Positions 43,492 through 52,736 of a stretch of DNA of 64,000 nt are shown here, one piece after another. Position 1 is the first letter of the stretch; every line of letters begins with the position of its first letter. The stretch covers positions 36,600 to 100,599 of the forward strand of contig CAMBGA010000001.1 of the NCBI GenBank assembly GCA_945866095.1, given 5' to 3'. The notes below the pieces were generated by a model that had not been told where the DNA came from, did no database searches, and saw only the letters and a program-made list of their open reading frames with translations. The DNA comes from Spirosoma fluviale (GTDB lineage Bacteria > Bacteroidota > Bacteroidia > Cytophagales > Spirosomataceae). Both the position numbers and the translations under genes were made by a program.

Positions 43492-46400
43492 TTAAACCCT
43501 CGGCGGGATCAATTTATAAACAACCGGAGTGATTATTCGGGATAAAAGGGTGGATGAAATCAGTCCACCAATCATCACGATGGCCAAAGGAGAAATCAAT
43601 GGATTAGTCGAAATCGCGATTGGAATTAAGCCACCTATTGCCGTAAATGTGGTTAAGATAATGGGCAGGAATCGAACCTCTCCAGCTTCCCGAATCGCTT
43701 CTTCCATCGGCATTCCTTCTCGCCTTAATTGGTTCGTAAAGTCCACCAACAATATGGTATTTTTTACTTCAATACCGGCTAATGCAATCATGCCGATCGT
43801 TGCGACAAATGACATCGAATTTCCCGTAAAATAGAGGGCTAATAAGGCTCCTACTATGCCTAATGGGATCACCGATAGCACAATTAACGTACTTTTAAAA
43901 GTGCCAAATTCTAGGATTAGCACGGCGATAAATATAAAAATAGTCACTAGGATAATGGTCTCAAATCCGCCAAATGAATCATTGCGACTTTCCACTTCTC
44001 CGCCCATTTGGAAGTGATACCCCAGGGGTAATTTTATACTGTTTAAGGAGGCCTCCACTTCAGTAATCACCTCTGAATTTAGAAATCCTTTTTTAACAAA
44101 AGAACTCACGGAAACCACACGGGATTTATTTAAATGACTGATACTTTGTGGGGAAGTCTCTAGCCTCAACTGGGCAACTTGGGATAATGGGATGGCGGCT
44201 CCTTGAACATTGTTGACATATAAATCATCAAAAACACGGAGGTCTGGTTGATTTGAATGGGGCTTAGAAACCTGGATCGTAAACTCATTCCCATCTACAT
44301 CCGTCATTTTCCCCAGGTCAAATCCCGAAATAACCATTCGAACCATTCGGTCGATACTGACCGTGGGGATGCCCAACATGCTCGCTTTAGTTTTGTCAAT
44401 GTCGACACGGATGTCCGATTTCAGATTTTTTAAAGGGTTATTGATGTAAATACTGGCTTTGTTTTTCGCTAATAAATTTTCGACTTTACCCGCTAAAATT
44501 CGAAGGGTATCGATGTTTTTTCCCAAAATTCTCACTTCGACAGGCGCAATGACCGGTGGGCCCTGCTCAAAATCTTTTACCTCCACTTTAGCTCCCGGAT
44601 ATGGGGTCCATTGGCTTCTAAGTTGGTCTATAATCTCCATTTTCCGATCAGCTCCTGTCCCTTCTTTGAGTTGGACAAATATCCCAGCGTAATCACTTCG
44701 CTCATTTAGAGGAATAACATTATAATAGATTCTTGGATTGCCTTTTCCTACATTGGATGACACGTATTGGACCTCGGGGACCAACTTTAATTCGTGTTCA
44801 ATTTTTTTGCAAATAGAATCTGTATAGGCAATATTGGATTGCATCGGGCTGAAAATATTGACTAAAAACTGAGGTTTTTCAGAAGAGGGAAATAAACTAA
44901 AACCTAACACGGGAAACAATTGCAAGGATGCAATAAATATACTTAAGGCAATTAATAGCGTAATGACTGGTTTTTTAATCGCTATGTCAAGGAGTTTGGT
45001 ATAGCTTCCTGAAATCATTTTTTTGATTAATCGCATGAAAATATTGCCTTCAGGATTGCCCTCATGATTTTTTAAAATCCGACTAGATAAAAAGGGTACG
45101 ACGGTTAGGGAGACCAACAAGGAAGCTAAAATGGAGGAAATAACCGCCATAGGTAGACTTCTAATAAAATCTCCAGAGGAATCAGGTAAAAATACCAGCG
45201 GCATAAAGGCGACAATTAATGTCACGGTACACCCTAATACCGCCATGCCTATTTGGTTGGTGGCTTTTAAGGTAGCGTCTAGCCTTGAGTGGCCTTCGCG
45301 CATCCAGCGTTCGATATTTTCAACGACCACGATGCTGTCATCCACTAATAATCCTAAGGCAACCACAAAACCCACAATGCTTAATTGGTTCAAACTATAG
45401 CCCAATAAATTCAACATTATGATTCCTATCGCGAGAGAAAGTGGAATGGAAATCATCACGATTAAAGAGGCTCGCATTCCCAAAGGCAGAAGCGTTATGG
45501 CGACCAACAATATGGCAATCAAAAAGTCTTTAAATAAACCACTGAGTCTTTCGTTAACCTGGTTGGCCTGGTCAAAATTAACCACCAAATCAATATTAGA
45601 TGGCAAGGTTTTTTTGAAATTTTCAATGACGGGGAGATAAGCTTTTTGCGTGTTGGCAATGTTCTCATCCGCTTTTTGAGCCGCAGAAACAAACACACAA
45701 CGGTTGCCATTGATTCGAGTAATATGTTTGTTGGCGCCATAACTAAAATAGACTGCTGCCACATCTTGTAACAAAACGTTTTTGCCTTGAAAGGCAAACA
45801 CCACTGTATTTTTAATTTCGTCGATGTTGGTATAATGCCCACTCGTTTTAATGTTAAATGATTTGTTGTTTTCGACTAAATTTCCTCCAGGAATATTGGC
45901 GATTTCACTTTGAATGGCTTGTAAAACACGATCTGGAGTGATCATCATTTGGGCCATTTTTTCGATGTTTAAATCAACCTTCACAAACTCCTCGGGCAAC
46001 CCTGAAACAGTCACTTTTTTTAATCCGGGGACCTTTTCTAAATCTTCTTCCAATTGTTCAGCAAATATTTTCAATTTATTCTGTGGCGCATTATTGGACA
46101 CCAAAGCCATTTGTAAAACATTCGTGCCGGTAGGCGTCACTTTTTGTACCTCTAGCCTAACAATATCTTTTGGTAATTCAGCACTCAGGCTGTTAATTTC
46201 CCGAACTAATTCGCTATACTTTTCATCTACATCTACACTGTATTTACAGTAAACCGCCATAATCACCACTCCATCTGAAATCGTGGTATTAATCCGTTTG
46301 ATATCTTCTAATTCGAACAATTTTTTTTCGATGGGCTTTACCACCATTTCCTCTAAATCTTCTGGACTCGTACCTGGATAAACCACAATGATGGGATACT

Positions 46401-46530
46401 GCGGCGCATTCATTTCTGGGTCTTCCGCACGCGGCATCGTTAAGACCGTACTGATCCCGACCACCACAATCATTAAGAATATGATGAGGGTAAATTGATA
46501 ATTTTTGACGGCGTAATTGGATATCTTCAT
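43492..46530 (-). CDS. RND efflux pump inner-membrane transporter (AcrB-like)
   Basis: 1012 residues with twelve predicted transmembrane helices in the usual 1+5+1+5 arrangement. The proton-relay helix is GLLVDDSIVVVENIERW near residue 390. Other landmarks: IIVVYPGTSPEDLEEMVVKPIEK near 45, and GIEVKNTILLVDFTNQLRREGMPMEEAIREAG near 925. The length and the DD pair fit the HAE/hydrophobe-exporter subgroup. It works with the adaptor and outer-membrane channel encoded upstream; substrates cannot be inferred. It starts 5 nt after the adaptor stop. Confidence 0.92.
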   Translation of the reverse strand: MKISNYAVKNYQFTLIIFLMIVVVGISTVLTMPRAEDPEMNAPQYPIIVVYPGTSPEDLEEMVVKPIEKKLFELEDIKRINTTISDGVVIMAVYCKYSVDVDEKYSELVREINSLSAELPKDIVRLEVQKVTPTGTNVLQMALVSNNAPQNKLKIFAEQLEEDLEKVPGLKKVTVSGLPEEFVKVDLNIEKMAQMMITPDRVLQAIQSEIANIPGGNLVENNKSFNIKTSGHYTNIDEIKNTVVFAFQGKNVLLQDVAAVYFSYGANKHITRINGNRCVFVSAAQKADENIANTQKAYLPVIENFKKTLPSNIDLVVNFDQANQVNERLSGLFKDFLIAILLVAITLLPLGMRASLIVMISIPLSLAIGIIMLNLLGYSLNQLSIVGFVVALGLLVDDSIVVVENIERWMREGHSRLDATLKATNQIGMAVLGCTVTLIVAFMPLVFLPDSSGDFIRSLPMAVISSILASLLVSLTVVPFLSSRILKNHEGNPEGNIFMRLIKKMISGSYTKLLDIAIKKPVITLLIALSIFIASLQLFPVLGFSLFPSSEKPQFLVNIFSPMQSNIAYTDSICKKIEHELKLVPEVQYVSSNVGKGNPRIYYNVIPLNERSDYAGIFVQLKEGTGADRKMEIIDQLRSQWTPYPGAKVEVKDFEQGPPVIAPVEVRILGKNIDTLRILAGKVENLLAKNKASIYINNPLKNLKSDIRVDIDKTKASMLGIPTVSIDRMVRMVISGFDLGKMTDVDGNEFTIQVSKPHSNQPDLRVFDDLYVNNVQGAAIPLSQVAQLRLETSPQSISHLNKSRVVSVSSFVKKGFLNSEVITEVEASLNSIKLPLGYHFQMGGEVESRNDSFGGFETIILVTIFIFIAVLILEFGTFKSTLIVLSVIPLGIVGALLALYFTGNSMSFVATIGMIALAGIEVKNTILLVDFTNQLRREGMPMEEAIREAGEVRFLPIILTTFTAIGGLIPIAISTNPLISPLAIVMIGGLISSTLLSRIITPVVYKLIPPRV

Positions 46531-46535
46531 GATGA

Positions 46536-47594
46536 TTAGCGAATTATTTTAATGGCCGAACCATCATTTAAATAGGCGTTTCCGCTGGTAATAATTCCCT
46601 TAACGCCCGATAATCCCTCGGAAATTAACACTTTCCCATGCTCTATTTGGCTAATTTTAACGGGTCGTTTTTCAGCTGTTTTTCCATCTGTAGTGACAAA
46701 CACAAACCCTTGATTTTGATTTCCATCGATGATGGCGTCAAAGGGTACAACCCAAGCCATTATTTTTTTATTCGGTAGGATGTTGGCCTTTCCAAATATC
46801 CCCAAAGCAATCTTTTTTGAGGGGATTCCTTTCGTTTTTAACGTGACCCATAAAGTCCCCGTAATCGGATCAACCCCTTCTGATTTTGCCACGACGTTTG
46901 CCGAGAAATTCTGCTCTTTTTCTGTGTCAATGGTCACTGAGGCGCGGTCGCCGAGGGAAACGGACGACCAATCTTGGTCGCTTAGACCGACTTTCAATAC
47001 CCAATTGTCTTTGTTTGCTCCATTAATCTGGAGGATTGGGGTTCCTGGGCCAACGACCTGTTCATCATTGGCAAATTTTTTCAAGACATATCCGGATTTT
47101 ACTGCTCTGATTTCCGCATAATTTTGATTGAATTTTAACACTGAAATTTGTTGCCTGGCTAGATCCAAAGCAGATTTACTGTTTTGGAATTGTTCCAAGG
47201 TTGCCACACTATCTTTATATAAATTTCCCGCCCTCGTAAAATCGCGTTCCGCTTTTTCCAAACCAATCTGAGCTTGTTGTACTTGTGCCTTGATCTCAGT
47301 CAAATTTAAGGTGGCTAACAATTGGCCCGACTTAATAGCGTCCCCCTCTTTAACCAAAATGTGTTGGATGACACCGCCAATTTTAAACCCTAAATAGGTT
47401 TCATCCTCCGTGGTAAAAACGCCCGAAGCGTGGATCGTTTGACCTATGGATTCCTGATTTATCTCGATGACTTTAACCGGAATCACATCAGATGCGATGT
47501 TGGTTTCTTCTGCCTTTTTCTTCCCGCAGGCGGATAGGCAAAAGACCAAAATAATGCTTGGAAATATGTATTTGATCAGATTCATATTATTCAT
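46536..47594 (-). CDS. RND efflux periplasmic adaptor lipoprotein (HlyD-like)
   Basis: 352 residues. The signal sequence ends in a lipobox, CLSAC (about residue 22), so it is anchored to the inner membrane. The lipoyl-like and hairpin region (GGVIQHILVKEGDAIKSGQLLATLNLTEIKAQVQQAQIGLEKAERDF) is followed by the beta-barrel (WVLKVGLSDQDWSSVSLGDRASV) and membrane-proximal domains. The gene overlaps the tolC-like gene by 8 nt. Confidence 0.9.
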   Translation of the reverse strand: MNNMNLIKYIFPSIILVFCLSACGKKKAEETNIASDVIPVKVIEINQESIGQTIHASGVFTTEDETYLGFKIGGVIQHILVKEGDAIKSGQLLATLNLTEIKAQVQQAQIGLEKAERDFTRAGNLYKDSVATLEQFQNSKSALDLARQQISVLKFNQNYAEIRAVKSGYVLKKFANDEQVVGPGTPILQINGANKDNWVLKVGLSDQDWSSVSLGDRASVTIDTEKEQNFSANVVAKSEGVDPITGTLWVTLKTKGIPSKKIALGIFGKANILPNKKIMAWVVPFDAIIDGNQNQGFVFVTTDGKTAEKRPVKISQIEHGKVLISEGLSGVKGIITSGNAYLNDGSAIKIIR

Positions 47595-48942
47595 TTTTTA
47601 ACGGATAGGAGGCCGCTTCTCGCTCTACTTGGGCTGCGGCTATTAAAATTTTAAATTGATTTATATTCAATACCAAATGCGCATTCGTCCATTGACTTCT
47701 CGCATCTAATGTTTCTATATACGTATTTACCCCTTCTTTATAGCCTTTGTCGATCAACTTCTGATAAGTATTCGCTACGTCGATTTGCTTCTGGCTGGCC
47801 CGAAAAGCCATCCATGTTTGTGTCAGGTTTTTTTGAGCGATTTGTAGGGCCAAACTTACTTGTTTGCTGGTTAGGTCGAGTGATTTTTTAGCCATGTCAA
47901 CGTCCATCGCCGACTGCTTTATTTTGTTCAAATTTCGCTTGCCAGAAAAGATCGGAATGTCTACTTGCATGCCCAATAAATAGTAGGTGGATTTCTGATT
48001 GAAATCCCAGTTGGACGATTGAGAACCTAAATTTAAGTAGCCATTTAATTTAGGTAAATAAAAGCTCTCATTCATTTTTACGACGGACTGTTGTAATGAA
48101 ATGGCCTGTTTCAGCATGCCCAATTCTTCTCTTTGATCTACCTCAGCGATTTGATTTTTTTTCAAAATGTCTAAAGCTTCTTGCTCATCAAAATTCGTTT
48201 TAATCTCCGTTTGCAATTCGCGATTTAGCAGAAAATTGAAATACATTTTGGCTGATTCTGCTTGTTTTTCGGCTTCAGATAATTGGGAGGCTATTTGGAC
48301 CACCTCGTTTTCCGATCTAAGAATGTAGGCGGGCAAGCCCTTGCCATTGGCCAATAATTTCTCATTTATTTTCTTTCCTTCTTGGGCCAAAAGCAATCCA
48401 TTTTGATAGATGCCAATCGCCTTATGGGCCATCAAATAATTGAGGTAGGCTGTCTTAATATTTTTGACTAACTCCCTTTTATACACTTGAATATCCGCTT
48501 TTTGAATACCCAATGTTTGACTTTGAATTTCTTTGTTGATGGAGATATCCCGATTGTAAATAGGCATTACACTCGTCAGTTTCACATCATAGAAATTACG
48601 CGGGAAGAAGTTCGTTTCTACATTAGCGATTTGAGGAAAGGCGGAGCTTTTTGTCAACTGGTTTAGCGTGGCATATACCGGATTGAGCATGTCGCCTACC
48701 GGAAATGAAATGCTTCGTCCTCCTTCACCCGTTTGATATCCTCCTTGAAAAGCAAACGTCGGCTGATAAAGACTTTGTGCGGATTGCAAAGACAAAAGGG
48801 CCTTTTCCGCCGAAATAAGTTTTTGTTGGACGACAATATTTTGCTGAAATCCCATTTCGATGTATTCATCCAAAATGGACTTTTGGCCCAAGATGCAGGC
48901 AAAGGGCATTAATAAAAGGAATAGACTTAAAGGTAACTTCAT
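47587..48942 (-). CDS. TolC-family outer-membrane efflux protein
   Basis: 451 residues with a signal peptide ending ILGQ at about 19. Two internally similar helical-hairpin halves with long coiled coils are visible (LGIQKADIQVYKRELVKNIKTAYLNYLMA and TSKQVSLALQIAQKNLTQTWMAFRASQKQIDVA). It is the outer-membrane exit duct of the RND pump. It lies between tetR (4 nt away) and the adaptor gene. Confidence 0.9.
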   Translation of the reverse strand: MKLPLSLFLLLMPFACILGQKSILDEYIEMGFQQNIVVQQKLISAEKALLSLQSAQSLYQPTFAFQGGYQTGEGGRSISFPVGDMLNPVYATLNQLTKSSAFPQIANVETNFFPRNFYDVKLTSVMPIYNRDISINKEIQSQTLGIQKADIQVYKRELVKNIKTAYLNYLMAHKAIGIYQNGLLLAQEGKKINEKLLANGKGLPAYILRSENEVVQIASQLSEAEKQAESAKMYFNFLLNRELQTEIKTNFDEQEALDILKKNQIAEVDQREELGMLKQAISLQQSVVKMNESFYLPKLNGYLNLGSQSSNWDFNQKSTYYLLGMQVDIPIFSGKRNLNKIKQSAMDVDMAKKSLDLTSKQVSLALQIAQKNLTQTWMAFRASQKQIDVANTYQKLIDKGYKEGVNTYIETLDARSQWTNAHLVLNINQFKILIAAAQVEREAASYPLKNE

Positions 48943-48946
48943 TTTC

Positions 48947-49567
48947 TTAGGCTTTTTTCAGTGTATTAATCATCCAACGAATAGACTCATGCATGGATTG
49001 TACTACTTTATCCGGTTCTACCAGGCGCTCTAATCGTTGGCGTATTGCCAACGAGACCAGTCCGTGGGCCACCGCCCAGACTGCCATGGATATGGTGGCG
49101 ACATCGCCTTTCGGAATTAATTCCTTATCCATACACTCTTGAATAATATGTTTTAAGGTTTCTAACGCGACATCTCCGTTAGGCCAATGCCCCAAATTTT
49201 GCTCTCTAATCGTTTTCATGGGAGCATTTTGTATGAACATTAAATCATAATATTCAGGATTCTCTAAACCAAAATTGATGTAGTTCTCGCCTAATAAATA
49301 CAATCGGTCAATCGGATTTTCAATTTGAACTAGCGCCAAATTACTGGCAATCATTCGCTCGAATCCCATCTCACAGAGGTGAAATAAGATTTCATTTTTA
49401 TCCTTATAATAAATGTACAGGGTAGTCGGGCTATATTCAACCAGATCGGCAATTTTACGAATCGATACGTTTTCAAAACCCTCCTTGACAAATAATTGCA
49501 TGGAAGCTTCCAAAATCATTTTCCTGATTTCATCCCTTTGCTTCTCTTTTCTTTCTAAAATTCCCAT
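48947..49567 (-). CDS. TetR-family repressor of the efflux operon
   Basis: 206 residues. The N-terminal helix-turn-helix is FVKEGFENVSIRKIADLVEYSPTTLYIYYKDKNEILFHL at about 25-63, followed by a helical ligand-binding domain. First gene of the tetR-tolC-hlyD-RND operon, so it should repress its own operon and be relieved by the pump substrate. The upstream -7 box TATATTTG and nearby palindromes (49585-49654) are candidate control sites. Confidence 0.88.
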   Translation of the reverse strand: MGILERKEKQRDEIRKMILEASMQLFVKEGFENVSIRKIADLVEYSPTTLYIYYKDKNEILFHLCEMGFERMIASNLALVQIENPIDRLYLLGENYINFGLENPEYYDLMFIQNAPMKTIREQNLGHWPNGDVALETLKHIIQECMDKELIPKGDVATISMAVWAVAHGLVSLAIRQRLERLVEPDKVVQSMHESIRWMINTLKKA

Positions 49568-49584
49568 CGCTTTTATTTACATCG

Positions 49585-49654
49585 CAAATATAATGAACAG
49601 TGTTAATAAATCGATTAAATTTGATAACTATTGTTATTATTTATCTGTTAACAG
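49585..49654 (-). promoter_or_regulatory. Efflux operon promoter region with palindromes
   Basis: On the minus strand TATATTTG (49592-49585) matches the Bacteroidota -7 box exactly, 18 nt upstream of tetR; a -33 TTG is not evident at the usual distance. Further upstream are a 10-bp perfect palindrome, CTGTTAACAG (49645-49654), and ATAAC-N4-GTTAT (49624-49637). Either could be the TetR operator. Confidence 0.4.
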
Positions 49655-49782
49655 CTTGGTTATTTTGTACCAATTTTATGATATAGTACAAGAAAGGTTA
49701 GATTAAATATTTATTTATTTTAATTTTCAGCCTAAATTATATTAATTATAAACTCCGTCATCTAAGTAGAAATAATAAATCA

Positions 49783-50109
49783 ATGAATAGTACAACACAA
49801 ACTCAATTGTGGGAAACAGGACTATTTTTTAATCCTAATCCGGAAAAAAATTATGGTATGCCCACACGAATAAATCATGGCCAAGCCTGGATTTTACCAG
49901 CTAATTTTTTTATTCGTTCTCAAGACTGGACCATTGTATTTGAATTAGATGAGATTCGCATTTACCTCAATATGGAATTGGGCACTCATATTTGCTTGCA
50001 TAAAAAGATGAGCGTCTCAGAGATGAAACAATTTGAAAGGGAATGGGTGGCTTTTCAATCCTCTAATGATGAAACATTTGATCTACAGGAGTTCCACTTC
50101 TTAAATTAA
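49783..50109 (+). CDS. Small hypothetical protein
   Basis: 108 residues, no signal peptide or membrane segment, Trp/Phe-rich, acidic. I recognise no family. Visible are paired short beta-like segments (AWILPANFFIRSQDWTIVFELDEIRIYLNM) and an acidic helical end with SVSEMKQFEREWVAFQ. It starts 176 nt after the last intergenic palindrome, divergent from tetR, and is followed by a good -7 box for the next gene. The coding signal is modest, but base composition and codon use look like its neighbours. Function unknown. Confidence 0.55.
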   Translation: MNSTTQTQLWETGLFFNPNPEKNYGMPTRINHGQAWILPANFFIRSQDWTIVFELDEIRIYLNMELGTHICLHKKMSVSEMKQFEREWVAFQSSNDETFDLQEFHFLN

Positions 50110-50142
50110 AATTCGTTTTTCTAATAATTGTGTAATTTCATT

Positions 50143-50150
50143 TAAATTTG
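50143..50150 (+). promoter_or_regulatory. -7 promoter box of the GH140-like gene
   Basis: TAAATTTG at 50143-50150 matches TAnnTTTG exactly and would start transcription about 12 nt before the ATG at 50169. No convincing -33 TTG was found at 17-23 nt. The box excludes the alternative TTG start at 50148, which overlaps it. Confidence 0.4.
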
Positions 50151-50168
50151 CAAACCAAATCGATTTAC

Positions 50169-51854
50169 ATGATTCGCTTATTATTCGTTTTTGTTTTTAT
50201 TTTAACATGGTCCACAAGTACTTTTGGACAGTTTCAAGTAAGCGAAAATCGTCGATTTATCACACGAGAGGGTAAGCCATTTTTCTGGCTTGGAGATACA
50301 GCCTGGGAACTTTTTCATCGACTTTCCAAAGAAGATGCTTCCTATTATTTCAAGAAAAGAAGTGAGCAAGGATTCACTGTGATCCAAGCGGTGGCCTTTG
50401 CGGAATTGGATGGATTGCAAACACCGAATGCCAATGGTGACTTGCCCCTCATCGATTTAGACCCCACAAAACCCAATGAAAAATATTTTGCGCACGTAGA
50501 TAGTTTAATTACCATTGCGGGCAAATTTGGGCTCACTATTGCACTCCTTCCGACGTGGGGTGACAAAGTGGACAAGTCGACCTGGGGAAAAGGACCCGAA
50601 ATTTTTAATGCCAAAAACGCAAATTTCTACGGAAAATGGATCGGCCAGCGTTTTGAAAAAAAGACTAATTTGATTTGGATTATGGGCGGGGATCGTAATC
50701 CTAAGAATGCCCAACAAATAGAAATTTGGAATGCTTTAGCTGAAGGAGTTAGCGCCGGCGCCGGTGGGCCCAATAAGGTCCTGATGAGTTTTCATCCACA
50801 ACCTAATGCCCTAGGTTCAGCCGAATGGTTTCATCAAAGCGATTGGCTCGATTTCAATATGTTTCAAAATGGTCACTGCCGAGATCAAGAGCATTATTTA
50901 AAAATAGCGACTTTATATAACAAGGCCCCCTTTAAGCCGATCATCGACGGCGAACCGATGTACGAAGATCATCCCGTTTGTTTTAATGCGAAAGATTTGG
51001 GGACCTCTAGTGCTTACGACATCAGAAAATATGCCTACTTAGATTTATTTGCTGGCGCATTTGGTCATACCTATGGCTGCCATGATGTGTGGCAAATGTA
51101 TGATTCCACACGTGTCGGAATTAATGGCCCCCATTTTCCATGGAAAATCGCCTTAGATTTACCTGGTGCAAACCAAATGAAATTTGCCCGAGAATTAATG
51201 GAATCTAAATCCATGCTCGACCGAATCCCTGACCAATCCATTTTAATTGAGTCCGATGAAACACCCGGCGAACGCATTCAAGCCACCCGTGGTAAAGATT
51301 ATGTTTTTGTGTACTCGTGCATAGGGAAAAGATTCCGTCTCAAAATGGGTCAAATACCCGGTGAAAAATCGGCCTACTTTTGGGTCAACCCAAGGACAGG
51401 AGAAAAGTCAAGCAAAAACAACATCAATAATACCGGGATTCAGACGTTCACCCCACCTACGAAAGGCTACGGATTGGACTGGGTGATGGTGTTAGAATCT
51501 ATCCCAGATCCTAAACCCGAGGTTAAAGTTGAACCCGCTGCTACAGAGGTAAAACCAAGCTTGGAGACCAAAGCTCCTGCGACGCCATTAACACCGGCCA
51601 ATGCTCCAGAGGTAAAAGTTGACAATAAACCACAAGCTTCGTCGACGAGTCCTTTGCAAACGAGTGCACCAACAACTACGCCCGCCGTAGTCCCTGAAGT
51701 AAAACCTCAAGCTTCGCCAACGAGCACTTTACAAACAAGTCCAGCGACTGCGCCTACGGCTCCCACAGCAAATACAGCAGTAGGAAATAGTTCAGCGACT
51801 ACCGTGAATGCAGTCCAACCCGTCAATCAGGCAGAGGTAAAGGCCCCAAATTAA
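50169..51854 (+). CDS. GH140-like (DUF4038, apiosidase-type) exported hydrolase with low-complexity tail
   Basis: 561 residues with a signal peptide to TSTFGQ at about 20. The DUF4038 domain covers about 20-440: GKPFFWLGDTAWELFHRL, WIMGGDRNP (acid/base or nucleophile Asp), LDFNMFQNGHC and FKPIIDGEPMYED (catalytic Glu). Family members cleave apiose side chains or related pectic bonds from the non-reducing end. The last 118 residues are a Pro/Ala/Thr/Val/Glu/Lys-rich tail with an imperfect repeat (PQASSTSPLQTS and PQASPTSTLQTS), absent from typical GH140 proteins. It may be a flexible anchor or spacer. It heads a cluster with a dioxygenase, a TIM barrel and a MocA dehydrogenase, which may process the released sugar. 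Confidence 0.82.
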   Translation: MIRLLFVFVFILTWSTSTFGQFQVSENRRFITREGKPFFWLGDTAWELFHRLSKEDASYYFKKRSEQGFTVIQAVAFAELDGLQTPNANGDLPLIDLDPTKPNEKYFAHVDSLITIAGKFGLTIALLPTWGDKVDKSTWGKGPEIFNAKNANFYGKWIGQRFEKKTNLIWIMGGDRNPKNAQQIEIWNALAEGVSAGAGGPNKVLMSFHPQPNALGSAEWFHQSDWLDFNMFQNGHCRDQEHYLKIATLYNKAPFKPIIDGEPMYEDHPVCFNAKDLGTSSAYDIRKYAYLDLFAGAFGHTYGCHDVWQMYDSTRVGINGPHFPWKIALDLPGANQMKFARELMESKSMLDRIPDQSILIESDETPGERIQATRGKDYVFVYSCIGKRFRLKMGQIPGEKSAYFWVNPRTGEKSSKNNINNTGIQTFTPPTKGYGLDWVMVLESIPDPKPEVKVEPAATEVKPSLETKAPATPLTPANAPEVKVDNKPQASSTSPLQTSAPTTTPAVVPEVKPQASPTSTLQTSPATAPTAPTANTAVGNSSATTVNAVQPVNQAEVKAPN

Positions 51855-51923
51855 GAATTCATCAAGCGCATTAAATACTGATATTATTTATTAATTTGGC
51901 ATCGCTAAACCTAATTATATCAT

Positions 51924-52736
51924 ATGTTGACCCCAGCTCAAATCGACTCCTATCATCAGGATGGTTATGTCCAAATTCCTGGCATGTTTAATCAATCAGA
52001 AATTGACCTATTGTACGGTGTGGCGACGGATGACTCAGTGGTCAGCAACTCATTTGACCTAAATGATCAAAACGGAAAGAAAACAAAACTAACGCTTTGG
52101 TTTACGGCAGGGGATGATTCTTTCGGTTTAATGTCTCGTTGCGCGCGACTAGTTCAAGGAGTTCAAAGCCTGCTAGGACCCGGCGAAGTATGCCATTTTC
52201 ACTCAAAAGTAATGCAAAAAGAACCTCGAGTTGGAGGCGCTTGGGAGTGGCATCAAGATTATGGTTATTGGTATAAAAATGGATTTCTATATCCCGAAGA
52301 TATGGTTTCAGTGATGGTCGCTTTGACGGATGCTACCATCGAAAATGGATGTTTGCAAGTTTTGAAAGGCACCCATAAAATGCAAAGAATCGAGCATCAT
52401 TTTGCGGGGGAGCAACAAGGTGCCGACATGGATTTTGTCCAAGAAGCGGAAAAAGTTTCAGAGCTTATTTACTGTGAATTAAAAGCGGGAGACGTTCTGT
52501 TTTTCCACCCGAATGTCCTTCATCGCTCCGAAGCAAATCTTTCTGATACGGCCCGTTGGTCTGTCATTTCTGCCTACAACCTTGCCCACAATATTCCGTT
52601 CAGGGAAAAAAACACCTCTTGCATTACGCCGGTAGCGATGGTGCCTGATGGAGCCTTGCTTGCCAGCGGGAAAAAGGAAGTTAATCAGGCCGATTTTCTA
52701 TTGAAAGAAAAGGAAATTACTCTTTCATTCAAATGA
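51924..52736 (+). CDS. Phytanoyl-CoA dioxygenase (PhyH) family non-haem iron enzyme
   Basis: 270 residues, cytoplasmic. The Fe(II) triad is H110-Q-D112 (WEWHQDYGYW) and H200 (VLHRSEAN), with R211 as 2-oxoglutarate ligand candidate. The family hydroxylates diverse small molecules. It overlaps the TIM-barrel gene by 4 nt, so it belongs to that operon. The typical PhyH opening (DGYVQIPGMFNQSEIDLL) is present. Substrate unknown; a sugar-derived or lipid substrate is possible. Confidence 0.85.
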   Translation: MLTPAQIDSYHQDGYVQIPGMFNQSEIDLLYGVATDDSVVSNSFDLNDQNGKKTKLTLWFTAGDDSFGLMSRCARLVQGVQSLLGPGEVCHFHSKVMQKEPRVGGAWEWHQDYGYWYKNGFLYPEDMVSVMVALTDATIENGCLQVLKGTHKMQRIEHHFAGEQQGADMDFVQEAEKVSELIYCELKAGDVLFFHPNVLHRSEANLSDTARWSVISAYNLAHNIPFREKNTSCITPVAMVPDGALLASGKKEVNQADFLLKEKEITLSFK

